Below, one piece after another: positions 1 through 7,952 of a stretch of 64,000 nucleotides of DNA. The notes under the pieces were generated by a model that worked only from the letters and a program-made list of their open reading frames with translations, did no database searches and was not told the origin of the DNA. The DNA is from Wenzhouxiangella limi (GTDB lineage: Bacteria; Pseudomonadota; Gammaproteobacteria; Xanthomonadales; Wenzhouxiangellaceae). The first letter of the stretch is position 1; each line of letters starts with the position of its first letter. A program made the position numbers and the translations under genes. The stretch lies in the NCBI RefSeq assembly GCF_010499265.1, contig NZ_JAAGSC010000043.1, forward strand, positions 255,843-319,842. The letters run 5' to 3'.

Positions 1-719
1 CCGACGGCAGCCTGATTTCGGCCGAGGCGCTGATCCGCTGGCACCATCCAGAGCGCGGCCTGCAGCCGCCCGGGCTGTTTATCCCCATCGCCGAGCAGAG
101 CCAGCTGATCGGTCCGATCGGTGACTGGGCGCTGCGCGATGCCTGCCGGCAGCTGCGCGACTGGCGCCGCGCCGGCCTGGATATCGTGCGCGTGTCGGTA
201 AACGTGTCGCTGGTGCAGTTCGCGCTGGGGGATTTTCCGGCCAAGGTTCGCGCGGCCCTGGCCGATTGTGATGTCGCGCCCTCGGCGCTGTCGCTGGAAA
301 TCACCGAGAGCGTGTTCGAACGCCATTCGGATGACCTGCTGACCCAGCTCCGCGAGCTGCACGCGCTTGGCGTTAAGCTTTCGCTGGACGATTTCGGCAC
401 CGGGTATTCCTCGCTGTTGTACCTGCAGCGCTATCCCTTCGACGAGATCAAGATCGATCGGGCCTTCGTCAGCCATCTGCTCGACGATGACTACAGCCGC
501 AATATCGTGCGCACCGTGATCGACGTTGCCGGTGCCCTGGGGGCCGAAGTCGTCGCCGAGGGCATCGAGTCGCCGGAAATCACCGCGGCCTTGCTGGCGA
601 TGGGCGTGCGAATCGGCCAAGGCTTCTATTACAGCGTACCCCTGGAGGCCGAAGACTTTCGCTGGCTGCTTGATAAACGCAGTCGCCTGCCGCTGATTGC
701 GCACGATAGCTCTACTTGA
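1..719 (+). CDS. EAL-domain cyclic-di-GMP phosphodiesterase, C-terminal part (5' end outside window)
   Basis: The reading frame is already open at base 3 and runs to a TGA at 717-719, so this is the C-terminal 238 codons of a larger protein. It shows a nearly complete EAL domain: the signature EAL followed by IRWHHPE near the window start, an N-V-S loop, the Mg-binding DDFGTGYSS loop, the K-I-D-R strand and the AEGIES glutamate loop. These are the residues expected of an active enzyme cleaving cyclic di-GMP to pGpG. N-terminal sensor or GGDEF domains, if any, lie upstream and cannot be seen. The kaiC-like gene follows 30 bases later on the same strand, so co-transcription is plausible. Activity is inferred from motif conservation only. 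Confidence 0.93.
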   Translation, partial: DGSLISAEALIRWHHPERGLQPPGLFIPIAEQSQLIGPIGDWALRDACRQLRDWRRAGLDIVRVSVNVSLVQFALGDFPAKVRAALADCDVAPSALSLEITESVFERHSDDLLTQLRELHALGVKLSLDDFGTGYSSLLYLQRYPFDEIKIDRAFVSHLLDDDYSRNIVRTVIDVAGALGAEVVAEGIESPEITAALLAMGVRIGQGFYYSVPLEAEDFRWLLDKRSRLPLIAHDSST

Positions 720-749
720 TGTGTTTTGAGATCCAAAGGATGATCGGCA

Positions 750-2444
750 ATGAATGATTCCCACTGGCAGCTGGAAAAACGGCCGACCGGCATTCCCGGG
801 CTGGACCGCTTGACCCATGGCGGCCTGCCGTACGGGCAGGCGACCCTGATCGTCGGTCAGCCGGGCGCGGGCAAGACGGTGCTGGCGCTACAGGTTCTGG
901 CGCACGCCGTCGCCGAGGGCGATGGCGGCGTTTTTGTGACGTTCGAGGAGTCGCCTGCTCAGGTTCGCCGCAATGCTGATTCGTTTTGTTGGGGAGAAAA
1001 CCTGAACCAGTCGGAGGGCTGGACTGTGATCGATGCCCGCCTCCCGATCGGCGCGGAGAGCTCGGGCGCGTTTGATATCGATGGCTTGCTCGCGGCGATC
1101 GGAGCGCCGGCGGAGGGTCTGGCGCACCCCTGGATCGTCATTGACGGGATTGACCAGTTACTCAAGCACCAGCCAGATCCTCTGCTCGCCGTCGACCAGA
1201 TCCGACAGGTCAACGAGCACTGCGAGCGGCACGGCTGGACGCTGCTGCTCAGCGGCAAGGTCGAAGGTGATCGTGCGGCACCCCGCTATCTGGAGGGGGT
1301 CGAGTTCATGCTGCCGACCACCCTGGTGCTGACCGCAACCATGATCGAGCGCCGCCTGCATCGCTACATCCGCATCGCCAAGTACCGCGGCTCCAGCCAT
1401 AATCCTGATCAGGTGCCAGTGATCATAAACGATGACGGTATCCAGCTGCCTTATCAGGCGATCCCGGACAGTGATTCGGCCAGCGCGAGCACCGAACGTA
1501 TCAGCACCGGTATCGAGCGTCTGGACCAGCTGCTCGGTGGCGGGCCCTACCGGGGTTCCAGCACCCTGATCTCCGGCCGGCCCGGCACCGCCAAGAGTAC
1601 GCTGGCCGCCGGCTTTGCCGAAGCCGCGGCCCGGCGCCACGAGCGCACGCTCTACGTCAGCTTTGACGAAATGCAGGCGCCCTACGTCCGTAACCTGGCC
1701 TCGGTGGGGCTCGATCTGCAGCCGCACATCGATGCCGGGCGCATTCGCTTTTGCGCGCTGTCGGCCTGGTCGGCTCTGATCAGCGAACACGTACTGATGC
1801 TGCGGCGCCTGATCGAGGAATTCAATCCGCACTGTCTGGTTATCGACCCGATCTCGGCGTTGCTCAAGGCCGCCGGCAGCGAGGGACCGCGCACCGCCAC
1901 CGAGCGCATCCTGGGCTTTGCCCGCAGCCGCGGCATCACGACGGTACTCACCTCGCTGTCGGGCGAAGGCGATCCCGAAGGCGAGGCCACGGCGGTCCAT
2001 GTCTCGACCGTTGCCGATACCTGGATCGTGCTGGACTACAACGTCCGCGCCGGCGAGCGAAACCGCTCTCTGTCGATCGTGAAATCACGCGGATCAGCCC
2101 ACTCGAACCAGCAGCGTGAACTGATCCTGTCCGAAGAGGGCATTACCTTGGCCGACGTCTACGAATACGGCACCGAAGTGCTGATGGGGACCGCCCGGCT
2201 GCAAAAAGAAAGCGAAGAGAAAGCCGCCGCTCGTCGTCGCGAATTGAAACGCGCGCAGCACCGCGAGGACCTGAAGCGCCGCCTCCAGCAGGCCCGAAGC
2301 GAGGCAGAGAGACTGTCGACCGAGCTTGAGCTTGAAGAACAAGGCTTCGAAGAAGCCGATCGCATGAACCGGAACTACACCGATCGGATGAAAGCGCAGC
2401 GAGACCCCGCTCGCAGCACCAAGGACGGAGGAGACGACACGTGA
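750..2444 (+). CDS. kaiC: KaiC-like double-domain RecA-fold ATPase
   Basis: A 564-residue protein with two KaiC/RadA-like ATPase modules. The first has Walker A GQPGAGKT at 36-43, an FEES catalytic pair at 65-68 and a Walker B strand near 128-137. The second, from about residue 250, has GRPGTAKST, then FDEM where cyanobacterial KaiC has a Glu pair. The phosphorylation segment is kept: TAVHVST at 414-420 matches the T426/S431/T432 region of Synechococcus KaiC. A charged Arg/Glu-rich tail of about 60 residues looks like a coiled coil and is not in canonical KaiC. AAAGGATG upstream is a good ribosome site. Its stop overlaps the kaiB start by four bases. No kaiA is present, so timekeeping is not implied; relatives of this type are tied to stress adaptation. 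Confidence 0.9.
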   Translation: MNDSHWQLEKRPTGIPGLDRLTHGGLPYGQATLIVGQPGAGKTVLALQVLAHAVAEGDGGVFVTFEESPAQVRRNADSFCWGENLNQSEGWTVIDARLPIGAESSGAFDIDGLLAAIGAPAEGLAHPWIVIDGIDQLLKHQPDPLLAVDQIRQVNEHCERHGWTLLLSGKVEGDRAAPRYLEGVEFMLPTTLVLTATMIERRLHRYIRIAKYRGSSHNPDQVPVIINDDGIQLPYQAIPDSDSASASTERISTGIERLDQLLGGGPYRGSSTLISGRPGTAKSTLAAGFAEAAARRHERTLYVSFDEMQAPYVRNLASVGLDLQPHIDAGRIRFCALSAWSALISEHVLMLRRLIEEFNPHCLVIDPISALLKAAGSEGPRTATERILGFARSRGITTVLTSLSGEGDPEGEATAVHVSTVADTWIVLDYNVRAGERNRSLSIVKSRGSAHSNQQRELILSEEGITLADVYEYGTEVLMGTARLQKESEEKAAARRRELKRAQHREDLKRRLQQARSEAERLSTELELEEQGFEEADRMNRNYTDRMKAQRDPARSTKDGGDDT

Positions 2445-2746
2445 ACGCCAATGCCACCCCCAATGAGTCTGCGGTCCCCACGCTGATGCTGTTTGTTACG
2501 GGCAGTGCGCCGCGCTCCCGGCGGGCCCGCAAGAATCTGGCTGCCGCGCTGAAGTCGCTCGGTCTCGATTCGGTCAAGGCGATGGAAATCGACCTGATTG
2601 ACCGACCGGAGAAAACGGTCACCTACTCCGTGTTTGCCACGCCCGCACTGTTGCGCATGGACGAGGCTGGAGAAATGCGGGTGCTCTACGGAGACCTGTC
2701 CGACGAGTCAAAGCTGCTCGAGTTTCTGCGCGACCTGGTGGATTAG
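2441..2746 (+). CDS. kaiB: KaiB-like thioredoxin-fold protein
   Basis: A 101-residue protein with a GTG start inside GTGA, shared with the kaiC stop, indicating translational coupling. It has the KaiB pattern: a first beta strand LMLFVTG, an Arg/Lys-rich helix, a second strand, then ATPALLRM and the C-terminal GDLSDESKL segment. KaiB binds the KaiC hexamer through a fold-switched thioredoxin-like domain, and the adjacent gene is the likely partner. An N-terminal extension of about 12 residues precedes the fold. No CxxC motif is present, so redox activity is not expected. Confidence 0.87.
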   Translation: MNANATPNESAVPTLMLFVTGSAPRSRRARKNLAAALKSLGLDSVKAMEIDLIDRPEKTVTYSVFATPALLRMDEAGEMRVLYGDLSDESKLLEFLRDLVD

Positions 2747-2750
2747 GTAT

Positions 2751-2775
2751 TTCTACGGACCCGTAGAAGTCCGTA
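2751..2775. repeat. Two overlapping inverted repeats between kaiB and the sigma-factor gene
   Basis: TTCTACGG (2751-2758) and CCGTAGAA (2761-2768) form a perfect 8-base inverted repeat with a 2-base centre. TACGGAC (2754-2760) also pairs perfectly with GTCCGTA (2769-2775). The two pairings cannot form together. No T-run follows, so an intrinsic terminator is unlikely; a protein operator is more likely. The site lies about 65 bases before the sigma-factor start codon. Confidence 0.55.
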
Positions 2776-2839
2776 TGGTCTCAGCGCCTGCCGGGCGGAA
2801 TACTGTCGCTCAACTTCAACCATCGACAGGAGAGCAGAC

Positions 2840-3361
2840 ATGCCCGCAAACCATCACACCGCCCGTTTCGAAGACTTGGTGGAATCTCATGCCGACGACC
2901 TGTTTCGTTTCGGCTGCTGGCTGACCGGTGACCGCGAGGTCGCCCAGGATCTGGTCCAGGAGACGATGATCCGGGCCTGGCGCAGCATTGATCAGCTGCG
3001 CGATGCCGGTGCGGTCAAGCCCTGGCTGTTGACCACGCTCCGACGCGAGAACGCGCGCCGCTTCGAGCGCAAGCGTTTCGACCTGGTCGATATCGAGGAC
3101 CAGCAGGTGACCGACAGCGACCAGGTTGACGCCGAAACGCGCATCCTGCACAGCCAGATTCGGGTCGAGGTGGATCAGTTGCCGAAAAAGTACGCTGAAC
3201 CGCTGCGCCTGCAGGCCTACCTGGGCTGCTCGATTGCCGAGATCACCGAGCGGTTGGGGATCAGTCGCAGCGCCGCCATGACCCGGGTGCATCGGGCACG
3301 CCAGCACCTGAAAAACCGGCTGTCAGCCGACCGCCGTATCCCGGATCTCCTCCCGGCCTGA
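2840..3361 (+). CDS. ECF-type RNA polymerase sigma factor
   Basis: A 173-residue sigma-70 family protein with region 2 at about 10-75 (a helix ending DLVQETMIRAWR, then KPWLLTTLRRENARR) and region 4 at about 115-165 (LPKKYAEPLRLQAYLGCSIAEI, then a helix-turn-helix with S-R-S-A-A-M-T-R-V-H-R-A-R). Regions 1 and 3 are absent, as in ECF factors. ACAGGAGAGC upstream gives a strong ribosome site. No anti-sigma factor gene is adjacent; the neighbours are kaiB upstream and a convergent histidine kinase whose 3' end overlaps this gene by 39 bases. It probably belongs to the same signalling locus as kaiBC, but its target promoters are unknown. Confidence 0.9.
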   Translation: MPANHHTARFEDLVESHADDLFRFGCWLTGDREVAQDLVQETMIRAWRSIDQLRDAGAVKPWLLTTLRRENARRFERKRFDLVDIEDQQVTDSDQVDAETRILHSQIRVEVDQLPKKYAEPLRLQAYLGCSIAEITERLGISRSAAMTRVHRARQHLKNRLSADRRIPDLLPA

Positions 3362-4651
3362 GTCCTGCGCAGAATGCGCGCCATCGGCCGCGACGCTGAA
3401 GCGAAAGCGGGTACCGCTGGCCGAAGTGTCGGCGAGCCAGAGTTGCCCGCCGTGCGCCTCGAGAATCGATCGGCACAGCGACAGGCCAATGCCGAGACCG
3501 TCCTGGCGGCTGCTGGAGAACGGTTCAAACAGGCGCGGCAGAACCTCCTCGGCAATGCCCGTGCCGCTGTCGCCGATTTCGAAGACCACCCGGCCATCGG
3601 CATCGGCGCAGACCGACAGGTCGATCCGACGCTGGGAACCCTCGCTGTGGTTGATGGCATCGACCCCGTTGCGGACCAGGTTGAGCAGCACCTGCTGGAT
3701 CAACACGGTATCGACCCGGATCGGGGGCAGATCCTCTTGAAGGTCCAGCACCAGTTCAACCTGGTGATGGCGGGTTTCCGTCTGGAGCAGCACCAGACAG
3801 TCATCAAGCAAACGCTGGATCGGGATCAGGCGGGTCTTGATATCGCCGCGGCTGACGTAAGCGCGCAGCCTTTTGACCACTTCCTTGGCACGAGTGGCGC
3901 CTTCCAGCGATTTCTCAAGCGCGGTCCGCAGCTCGCCGAGATCCGGGTCGGGCCGGTCGAGCAGGTGCAGGCAGGTCTGGCCGTAGGTCGTCAGCGTAGT
4001 CAGCGGCTGGTTGATCTCGTGCGCCAGGGCCGAGGCCATCTCGCCCAGTGCCCCCAGCCGGGAGACATGGGCCAGCTGACTCAGGTGTTGCCGGGCCCGA
4101 GCTTCGCTGTCGCGCAGGGCCTTTTCGGCCTGCATGCGCTCGATTTCGGCCCCGACCCGGGCGGCAATGATGCGGAACATGGACTCGACGATACGATCGC
4201 TGTCCATGCGGCGCTGGTCATAGACGGCGATGTGGCCGACGGTGCGCCCGTCGGAGGGCGCAAAAACCGGGATGCCGATGAAGCTCTCGATGCCGCCCTC
4301 CTCGCTGGCCCACTCTGGAAAATGCCGGCCCATGCCCTCCGGGTAAAAGCAGAATTCGCCGCCGTGGATCACGTCCTGGCAGGGCGTACCCACGAGGTCG
4401 AAGGTGATGTTTTCGGAAAAATCCGACCCGTGCCAGAGCGCGAGGGTTCGGACATGGTTTTCCGGGTAGTCCAGGCATTCGGTGACCAGCGCGGCCTCGA
4501 CGCCCAGCGAGCGGGCCAGGCGAGCGACCAAGGTGCGGAAATAATCACCGCCGGTCAGCGGTGCCGTCGCTTCGGAAATCATGCCCACGAACTGCTCGAC
4601 TGACTCGACGTTGGCGGCAGGCGGTCTGGTGGCTTGAGCGATTTCAGTCAT
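3323..4651 (-). CDS. GAF-domain sensor histidine kinase
   Basis: A 442-residue cytoplasmic kinase with no membrane segments. Residues about 20-175 form a GAF-like sensor. A short coiled coil leads to the dimerisation/phosphoacceptor helix ALAHEINQPL with His211, followed by a HATPase domain with LVRNGVDAI (N box), GDSGTGI (G1), LFEPF and GLGIGLSLC (G2). The HEINQPL form is that of DctB/FixL-type kinases. No response regulator is adjacent on either side, so its partner is elsewhere. Its last 39 bases overlap the convergent sigma-factor gene. The ATG is preceded directly by a 10-base sequence also found before the next upstream gene, and no good Shine-Dalgarno sequence is visible. Confidence 0.9.
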   Translation of the reverse strand: MTEIAQATRPPAANVESVEQFVGMISEATAPLTGGDYFRTLVARLARSLGVEAALVTECLDYPENHVRTLALWHGSDFSENITFDLVGTPCQDVIHGGEFCFYPEGMGRHFPEWASEEGGIESFIGIPVFAPSDGRTVGHIAVYDQRRMDSDRIVESMFRIIAARVGAEIERMQAEKALRDSEARARQHLSQLAHVSRLGALGEMASALAHEINQPLTTLTTYGQTCLHLLDRPDPDLGELRTALEKSLEGATRAKEVVKRLRAYVSRGDIKTRLIPIQRLLDDCLVLLQTETRHHQVELVLDLQEDLPPIRVDTVLIQQVLLNLVRNGVDAINHSEGSQRRIDLSVCADADGRVVFEIGDSGTGIAEEVLPRLFEPFSSSRQDGLGIGLSLCRSILEAHGGQLWLADTSASGTRFRFSVAADGAHSAQDSGREEIRDTAVG

Positions 4652-4833
4652 TGGCGTTCGGCTCGTTCATGGATCTTGATTTCCTTTGACCGGCGTTTGC
4701 CCGAATCGCTTACCAGCCCAACGGGTGTGTTTTCCCCAAAGACCTGCCGCGACGTGCCGGAGACGGCAGTTCTCGAGACCTTACCACCGGACAGGCGGCC
4801 CGCGCGGCTATGGCCGACAGAAAAAGGATAACG

Positions 4834-5403
4834 TCAGGTATCCCAGCGGTACCGGGCAAATGCCTCGTCGAGGTCGGGCTGATTGAGATGGTTGGAGTAG
4901 TTGCTCAAGGTCTTGACGGCCAGGGCGAGAATGATCTGCATGATGTGGCTTTCGGTAAAACCGCAATCAAGAAAGGCCTGAACCTCGCTCCGGCCGGGTG
5001 TGCCGCGGGTCTGGAACATGGCTCGGGTAAAGCGGCTCAGTGCGGCCAGGCGCTCGTCGGGTATCTCGTTGCCTTCCCGCAAGGCCTTGAGAGCTTCCTC
5101 GGGCACATTCGAGACCTTGTCAGCCAGCATGCTGTGCGCAGCCATGCAGTAGACGCAGCCGTTTTCCCGGCTGATGGTCAGCAAAATCACTTCCTGCTCG
5201 GCCGGTTCCATGCCGGAATGGGCTCGGAACTGGTCATAGCCATGCATGTAGGTGCTCAGCAGCCCCGGCGCTTTCGCCATGTGACGGTACATCTCGGGTA
5301 CGAAGCCCAGTGCCGATAGCGCCGATTCGAAAAGCGGGCGGGCGTCGCTGCCGGCATTTTCGAGCGTCGGTGCGGTTTGAGTGATTTTGTATTCGGCTGT
5401 CAT
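4834..5403 (-). CDS. Carboxymuconolactone decarboxylase / AhpD-family protein
   Basis: About 189 residues, all-alpha, with the peroxidase-related signature NGCVYCMAAHS (CxxC plus His) near residues 83-93, the redox triad of AhpD-like alkylhydroperoxidases. The next conserved stretch, LSRFTRAMFQTRGTP, fits the same superfamily. I chose the ATG at 5403 because GGAG lies 6 bases before it; an in-frame ATG at 5415 has no ribosome site but does sit in a 13-base sequence repeated at the kinase start. The kinase gene lies 182 bases downstream on the same strand. A role in peroxide or thiol-redox defence is inferred from the family; the substrate is unknown. Confidence 0.85.
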   Translation of the reverse strand: MTAEYKITQTAPTLENAGSDARPLFESALSALGFVPEMYRHMAKAPGLLSTYMHGYDQFRAHSGMEPAEQEVILLTISRENGCVYCMAAHSMLADKVSNVPEEALKALREGNEIPDERLAALSRFTRAMFQTRGTPGRSEVQAFLDCGFTESHIMQIILALAVKTLSNYSNHLNQPDLDEAFARYRWDT

Positions 5404-5489
5404 GGCTTGCTCCATTGGCGTTCGGGATTCTGGGGTTCCGTACGTCAGACCGGTGAAGTGCTGAAAGGCTTTCTGGAAACATTCTCTTG

Positions 5490-5511
5490 AAAAACCCGCC
5501 CCGCTCAGGGT
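5490..5511 (-). terminator. Weak intrinsic terminator after the NADH dehydrogenase gene
   Basis: On the minus strand ACCC and GGGT (5508-5511 and 5494-5497) flank a GC-rich loop followed by five T. The stem is only four base pairs, so this is a weak call based on position just after the 5522 gene end. Confidence 0.3.
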
Positions 5512-5521
5512 CAGATGATTC

Positions 5522-6871
5522 TTACCTGCTTTGATCCAGCGTACTTCTACCCGGGTTCCCGGCGCTTGATGCGTCGGGTTTCACGGCAACATCCCCCGTG
5601 ATCAACCGGATGCCGCGGCCGAAGGTCAGATACGACCAGAACCAGTTGGCAGCAACCACTACACGATTGCGAAAACCGATCAGGAAATAGATATGAGCGG
5701 CACCCCAGAGCCACCAGCCAGCATAGCCGGTAACCCGGACCTGACCGAAATTGCAGATCGCCGAGTGCCGGCCGATGGTGGCCAGCTGTCCTCGACCTTT
5801 GTAGACGAAAGCGCCGGGACGTCGTCGGCCCCGAATGCGTGCGATCAGATCGCGGGCCACGTGCTTGCCTTGCTGCTTGGCCGCTGGGGCCAGTCCTGGC
5901 GTAGGCTGCTGGTCCGGGTTGATGTGCTGGCAGACGTCCCCGACCAGGTAGATCCGGTCGTCTCCGGGTAGCTGCAGATCGGCTTCCACCGCCACTTGCC
6001 CAGCGGCGTTGCTGTCCACGCCGAGCCAGTCGGCGGCGGGCGAGGCCTTGACGCCGGCGCTCCAAATCACCGTTTCGGTGGCGATCTTGTCCTGTTCCAT
6101 GCGCACGCCGTGCCGGTCGAGGTGGTCCACACGCGTGCCGAGCTTCATCTCCACCCCCATCCGCTCCAGCGAACGACGCGCTTTTTCCGAAAGCGCCTCC
6201 GGAAATGGCCGCAGCAGTCGCTCGTTGGCATCGGCCAGGATAATGCGCGCGTTCTCCGGCTGGATCCTGCGGAAGTTGCGCGCCAGGGTGAATCGGGTCA
6301 GCTCCGCCATGGCGCCAGCCATTTCGACGCCGGTCGGACCACCGCCAACGATGACGAAGGTCATCAGCGCCTGGCGTCGTGCCGGGTTCTCCTCTATTTC
6401 GGCCCGCTCAAAGGCCAGCAGAATGCGCCGCCGCAGCTCGGTGGCATCCTCGATGCGCTTCAGGCCCGGGGCCAGTTCGTGCCACTCGTCCCGGCCGAAG
6501 TAATTGTGGGTGGCGCCGGTTGCGATTACAAGGTAGTCATAATCGATCCGGCGGTCGCTCAAGGTCTGGATCTGGCATCGATCACGATCGATATTGGTGA
6601 CCGTATCGAGAAGCACTTGGATATTGTCGAAATGCCCCAGAATGCCCCGGATTGGGGCAGCGATATCGGCGGGTGACAACGCTGCGGTGGCCACCTGGTA
6701 CAGCAGCGGTTGGAACAGGTGATAGTTGTGCCGGTCGATGATCACGATCTCAACCGGCTGACACGCCAGACGCATGGCTACGGTCAGGCCGGCGAATCCG
6801 GCACCCAGAATGACGACCCGTGGCCGATGCTTCTCGGTCGATACCTGGACGGATTGCGCTGCGTTTTTCAT
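5522..6871 (-). CDS. ndh: Type II NADH dehydrogenase (NAD(P)/FAD-dependent oxidoreductase)
   Basis: A 449-residue two-dinucleotide-binding-domain flavoprotein. The FAD site is GAGFAG at 23-28, the NAD(H) site is VGGGPTGVEMAG near residue 172, and a third FAD contact is YLVGD with an adjacent Cys near residue 300. The C-terminal region (GWWLWGAAHIYFLIGF, then a Trp/Phe-rich stretch) is the amphipathic membrane anchor of NDH-2. It passes electrons from NADH to quinone without pumping protons. Its start overlaps the stop of the glutamine amidotransferase gene by four bases (ATGA), so the two are translationally coupled, an uncommon partnership. Confidence 0.93.
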   Translation of the reverse strand: MKNAAQSVQVSTEKHRPRVVILGAGFAGLTVAMRLACQPVEIVIIDRHNYHLFQPLLYQVATAALSPADIAAPIRGILGHFDNIQVLLDTVTNIDRDRCQIQTLSDRRIDYDYLVIATGATHNYFGRDEWHELAPGLKRIEDATELRRRILLAFERAEIEENPARRQALMTFVIVGGGPTGVEMAGAMAELTRFTLARNFRRIQPENARIILADANERLLRPFPEALSEKARRSLERMGVEMKLGTRVDHLDRHGVRMEQDKIATETVIWSAGVKASPAADWLGVDSNAAGQVAVEADLQLPGDDRIYLVGDVCQHINPDQQPTPGLAPAAKQQGKHVARDLIARIRGRRRPGAFVYKGRGQLATIGRHSAICNFGQVRVTGYAGWWLWGAAHIYFLIGFRNRVVVAANWFWSYLTFGRGIRLITGDVAVKPDASSAGNPGRSTLDQSR

Positions 6872-7767
6872 GGCTCATTGCCCTCAACCGAGTCTGCAGG
6901 TCGGTCGATCCGGGGCTGCTCGATGATCTGGCTGCAAACGCGCAGGTCTGAATCGATGCCCAGCAAGTGATTGGGTGGCACCGGTTGCCAATTTGGACCG
7001 GAATTGAGTGGCTCCGAGCTGACCAGTACCGCCTTGACCGCGTCATTTTCGCCACTATCCATCCAGCAACGCTGTTCGTGGCAGCCATAGCGCTCGCCTC
7101 GATTGATGTAAAGGCTGTCGATACGGGTGGGGTCGGAGCTGTAGCGGCAAACCGCTGCACAATGCCCATCGGTCAGGATCACGTTCAAAAAGACGCGGGC
7201 GTTGGGGGCATGCTGATCGATGAGTTCATGCAGCGTCGCAATCCCGAGTCGCAGAGCGCGGATGAGATCATCGACGTGACCACTGGCTTCGGGAGGTAGA
7301 AAGTCCGAGACGAGGGCAAACAGGTGCTCGCTGTCGGTGTTGCCCCGAATGCTGTTGAAAGCGGGGTGACTCAGGCGCGCCATCAGCGCTCGCCGCAGCT
7401 TGGGAAATTGCTCGATGTGGCCGTTATGCATGAATGCGTACCGGCCTTTGCGGAATGGGTGGCAGTTGGCCTCGGCGACGTCGAATGTTCCGTCGGTGGC
7501 GGCGCGCACATGAGCCAGAAGGCAATGGCTTTGGGTCACTCTTGCCAGCTCATCGAGGTTGGCATTACTCCAGGCCGGCGTCAGCGAACGAAAGCGCGCC
7601 GCCTGCGAGAGTCCTTTGACATACCAGGCAACGCCAAAGCCGTCGCCGTTGAGCGGTTCCAGGCGCTCTTTGGCTTTCACGCTTTGGTGGATCAGGGAGT
7701 TTTCGGGGCGCGTGACCAGATCGGCCAGGCAGATCGGTGCGCCTAGATAAAAGGTCATTCTGCACAT
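6868..7767 (-). CDS. Class II glutamine amidotransferase (YafJ/EgtC type)
   Basis: A 299-residue N-terminal-nucleophile amidotransferase. Cys2 directly follows the initiator Met (MCRM), as required for the Ntn nucleophile after Met removal. NGDGFGVAWY near residue 40, the HVRAAT segment and HNGHIEQF near residue 115 are the substrate-pocket signatures. It is a stand-alone glutaminase domain like YafJ, without the synthase half of GlmS or PurF. No ergothioneine genes are present, so an EgtC role is not supported. It is the first gene of a two-gene unit with ndh. Confidence 0.9.
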   Translation of the reverse strand: MCRMTFYLGAPICLADLVTRPENSLIHQSVKAKERLEPLNGDGFGVAWYVKGLSQAARFRSLTPAWSNANLDELARVTQSHCLLAHVRAATDGTFDVAEANCHPFRKGRYAFMHNGHIEQFPKLRRALMARLSHPAFNSIRGNTDSEHLFALVSDFLPPEASGHVDDLIRALRLGIATLHELIDQHAPNARVFLNVILTDGHCAAVCRYSSDPTRIDSLYINRGERYGCHEQRCWMDSGENDAVKAVLVSSEPLNSGPNWQPVPPNHLLGIDSDLRVCSQIIEQPRIDRPADSVEGNEP

Positions 7768-7952
7768 GCTGGAGCAGACCGGTCGGTCCGTTACGAGCTT
7801 GCATCACACGGGTCGCTTTCATCAACGAGGAGCTGCATATCACTCAAGGTGGTAACGGTCATCGCCTCATCGGCATCCTGTCCCATGGGAGATTTCGGGA
7901 TGGGTATGCAGCCTTGGGGCGAGCGTGGCGATCCATTCGGAGGTGGTACGGC

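Noticed and set aside
3374-4603. A 409-codon open frame on the plus strand
   Set aside because: It is antisense to the histidine kinase, which has all catalytic motifs. The plus-strand translation is low-complexity and matches no known pattern.
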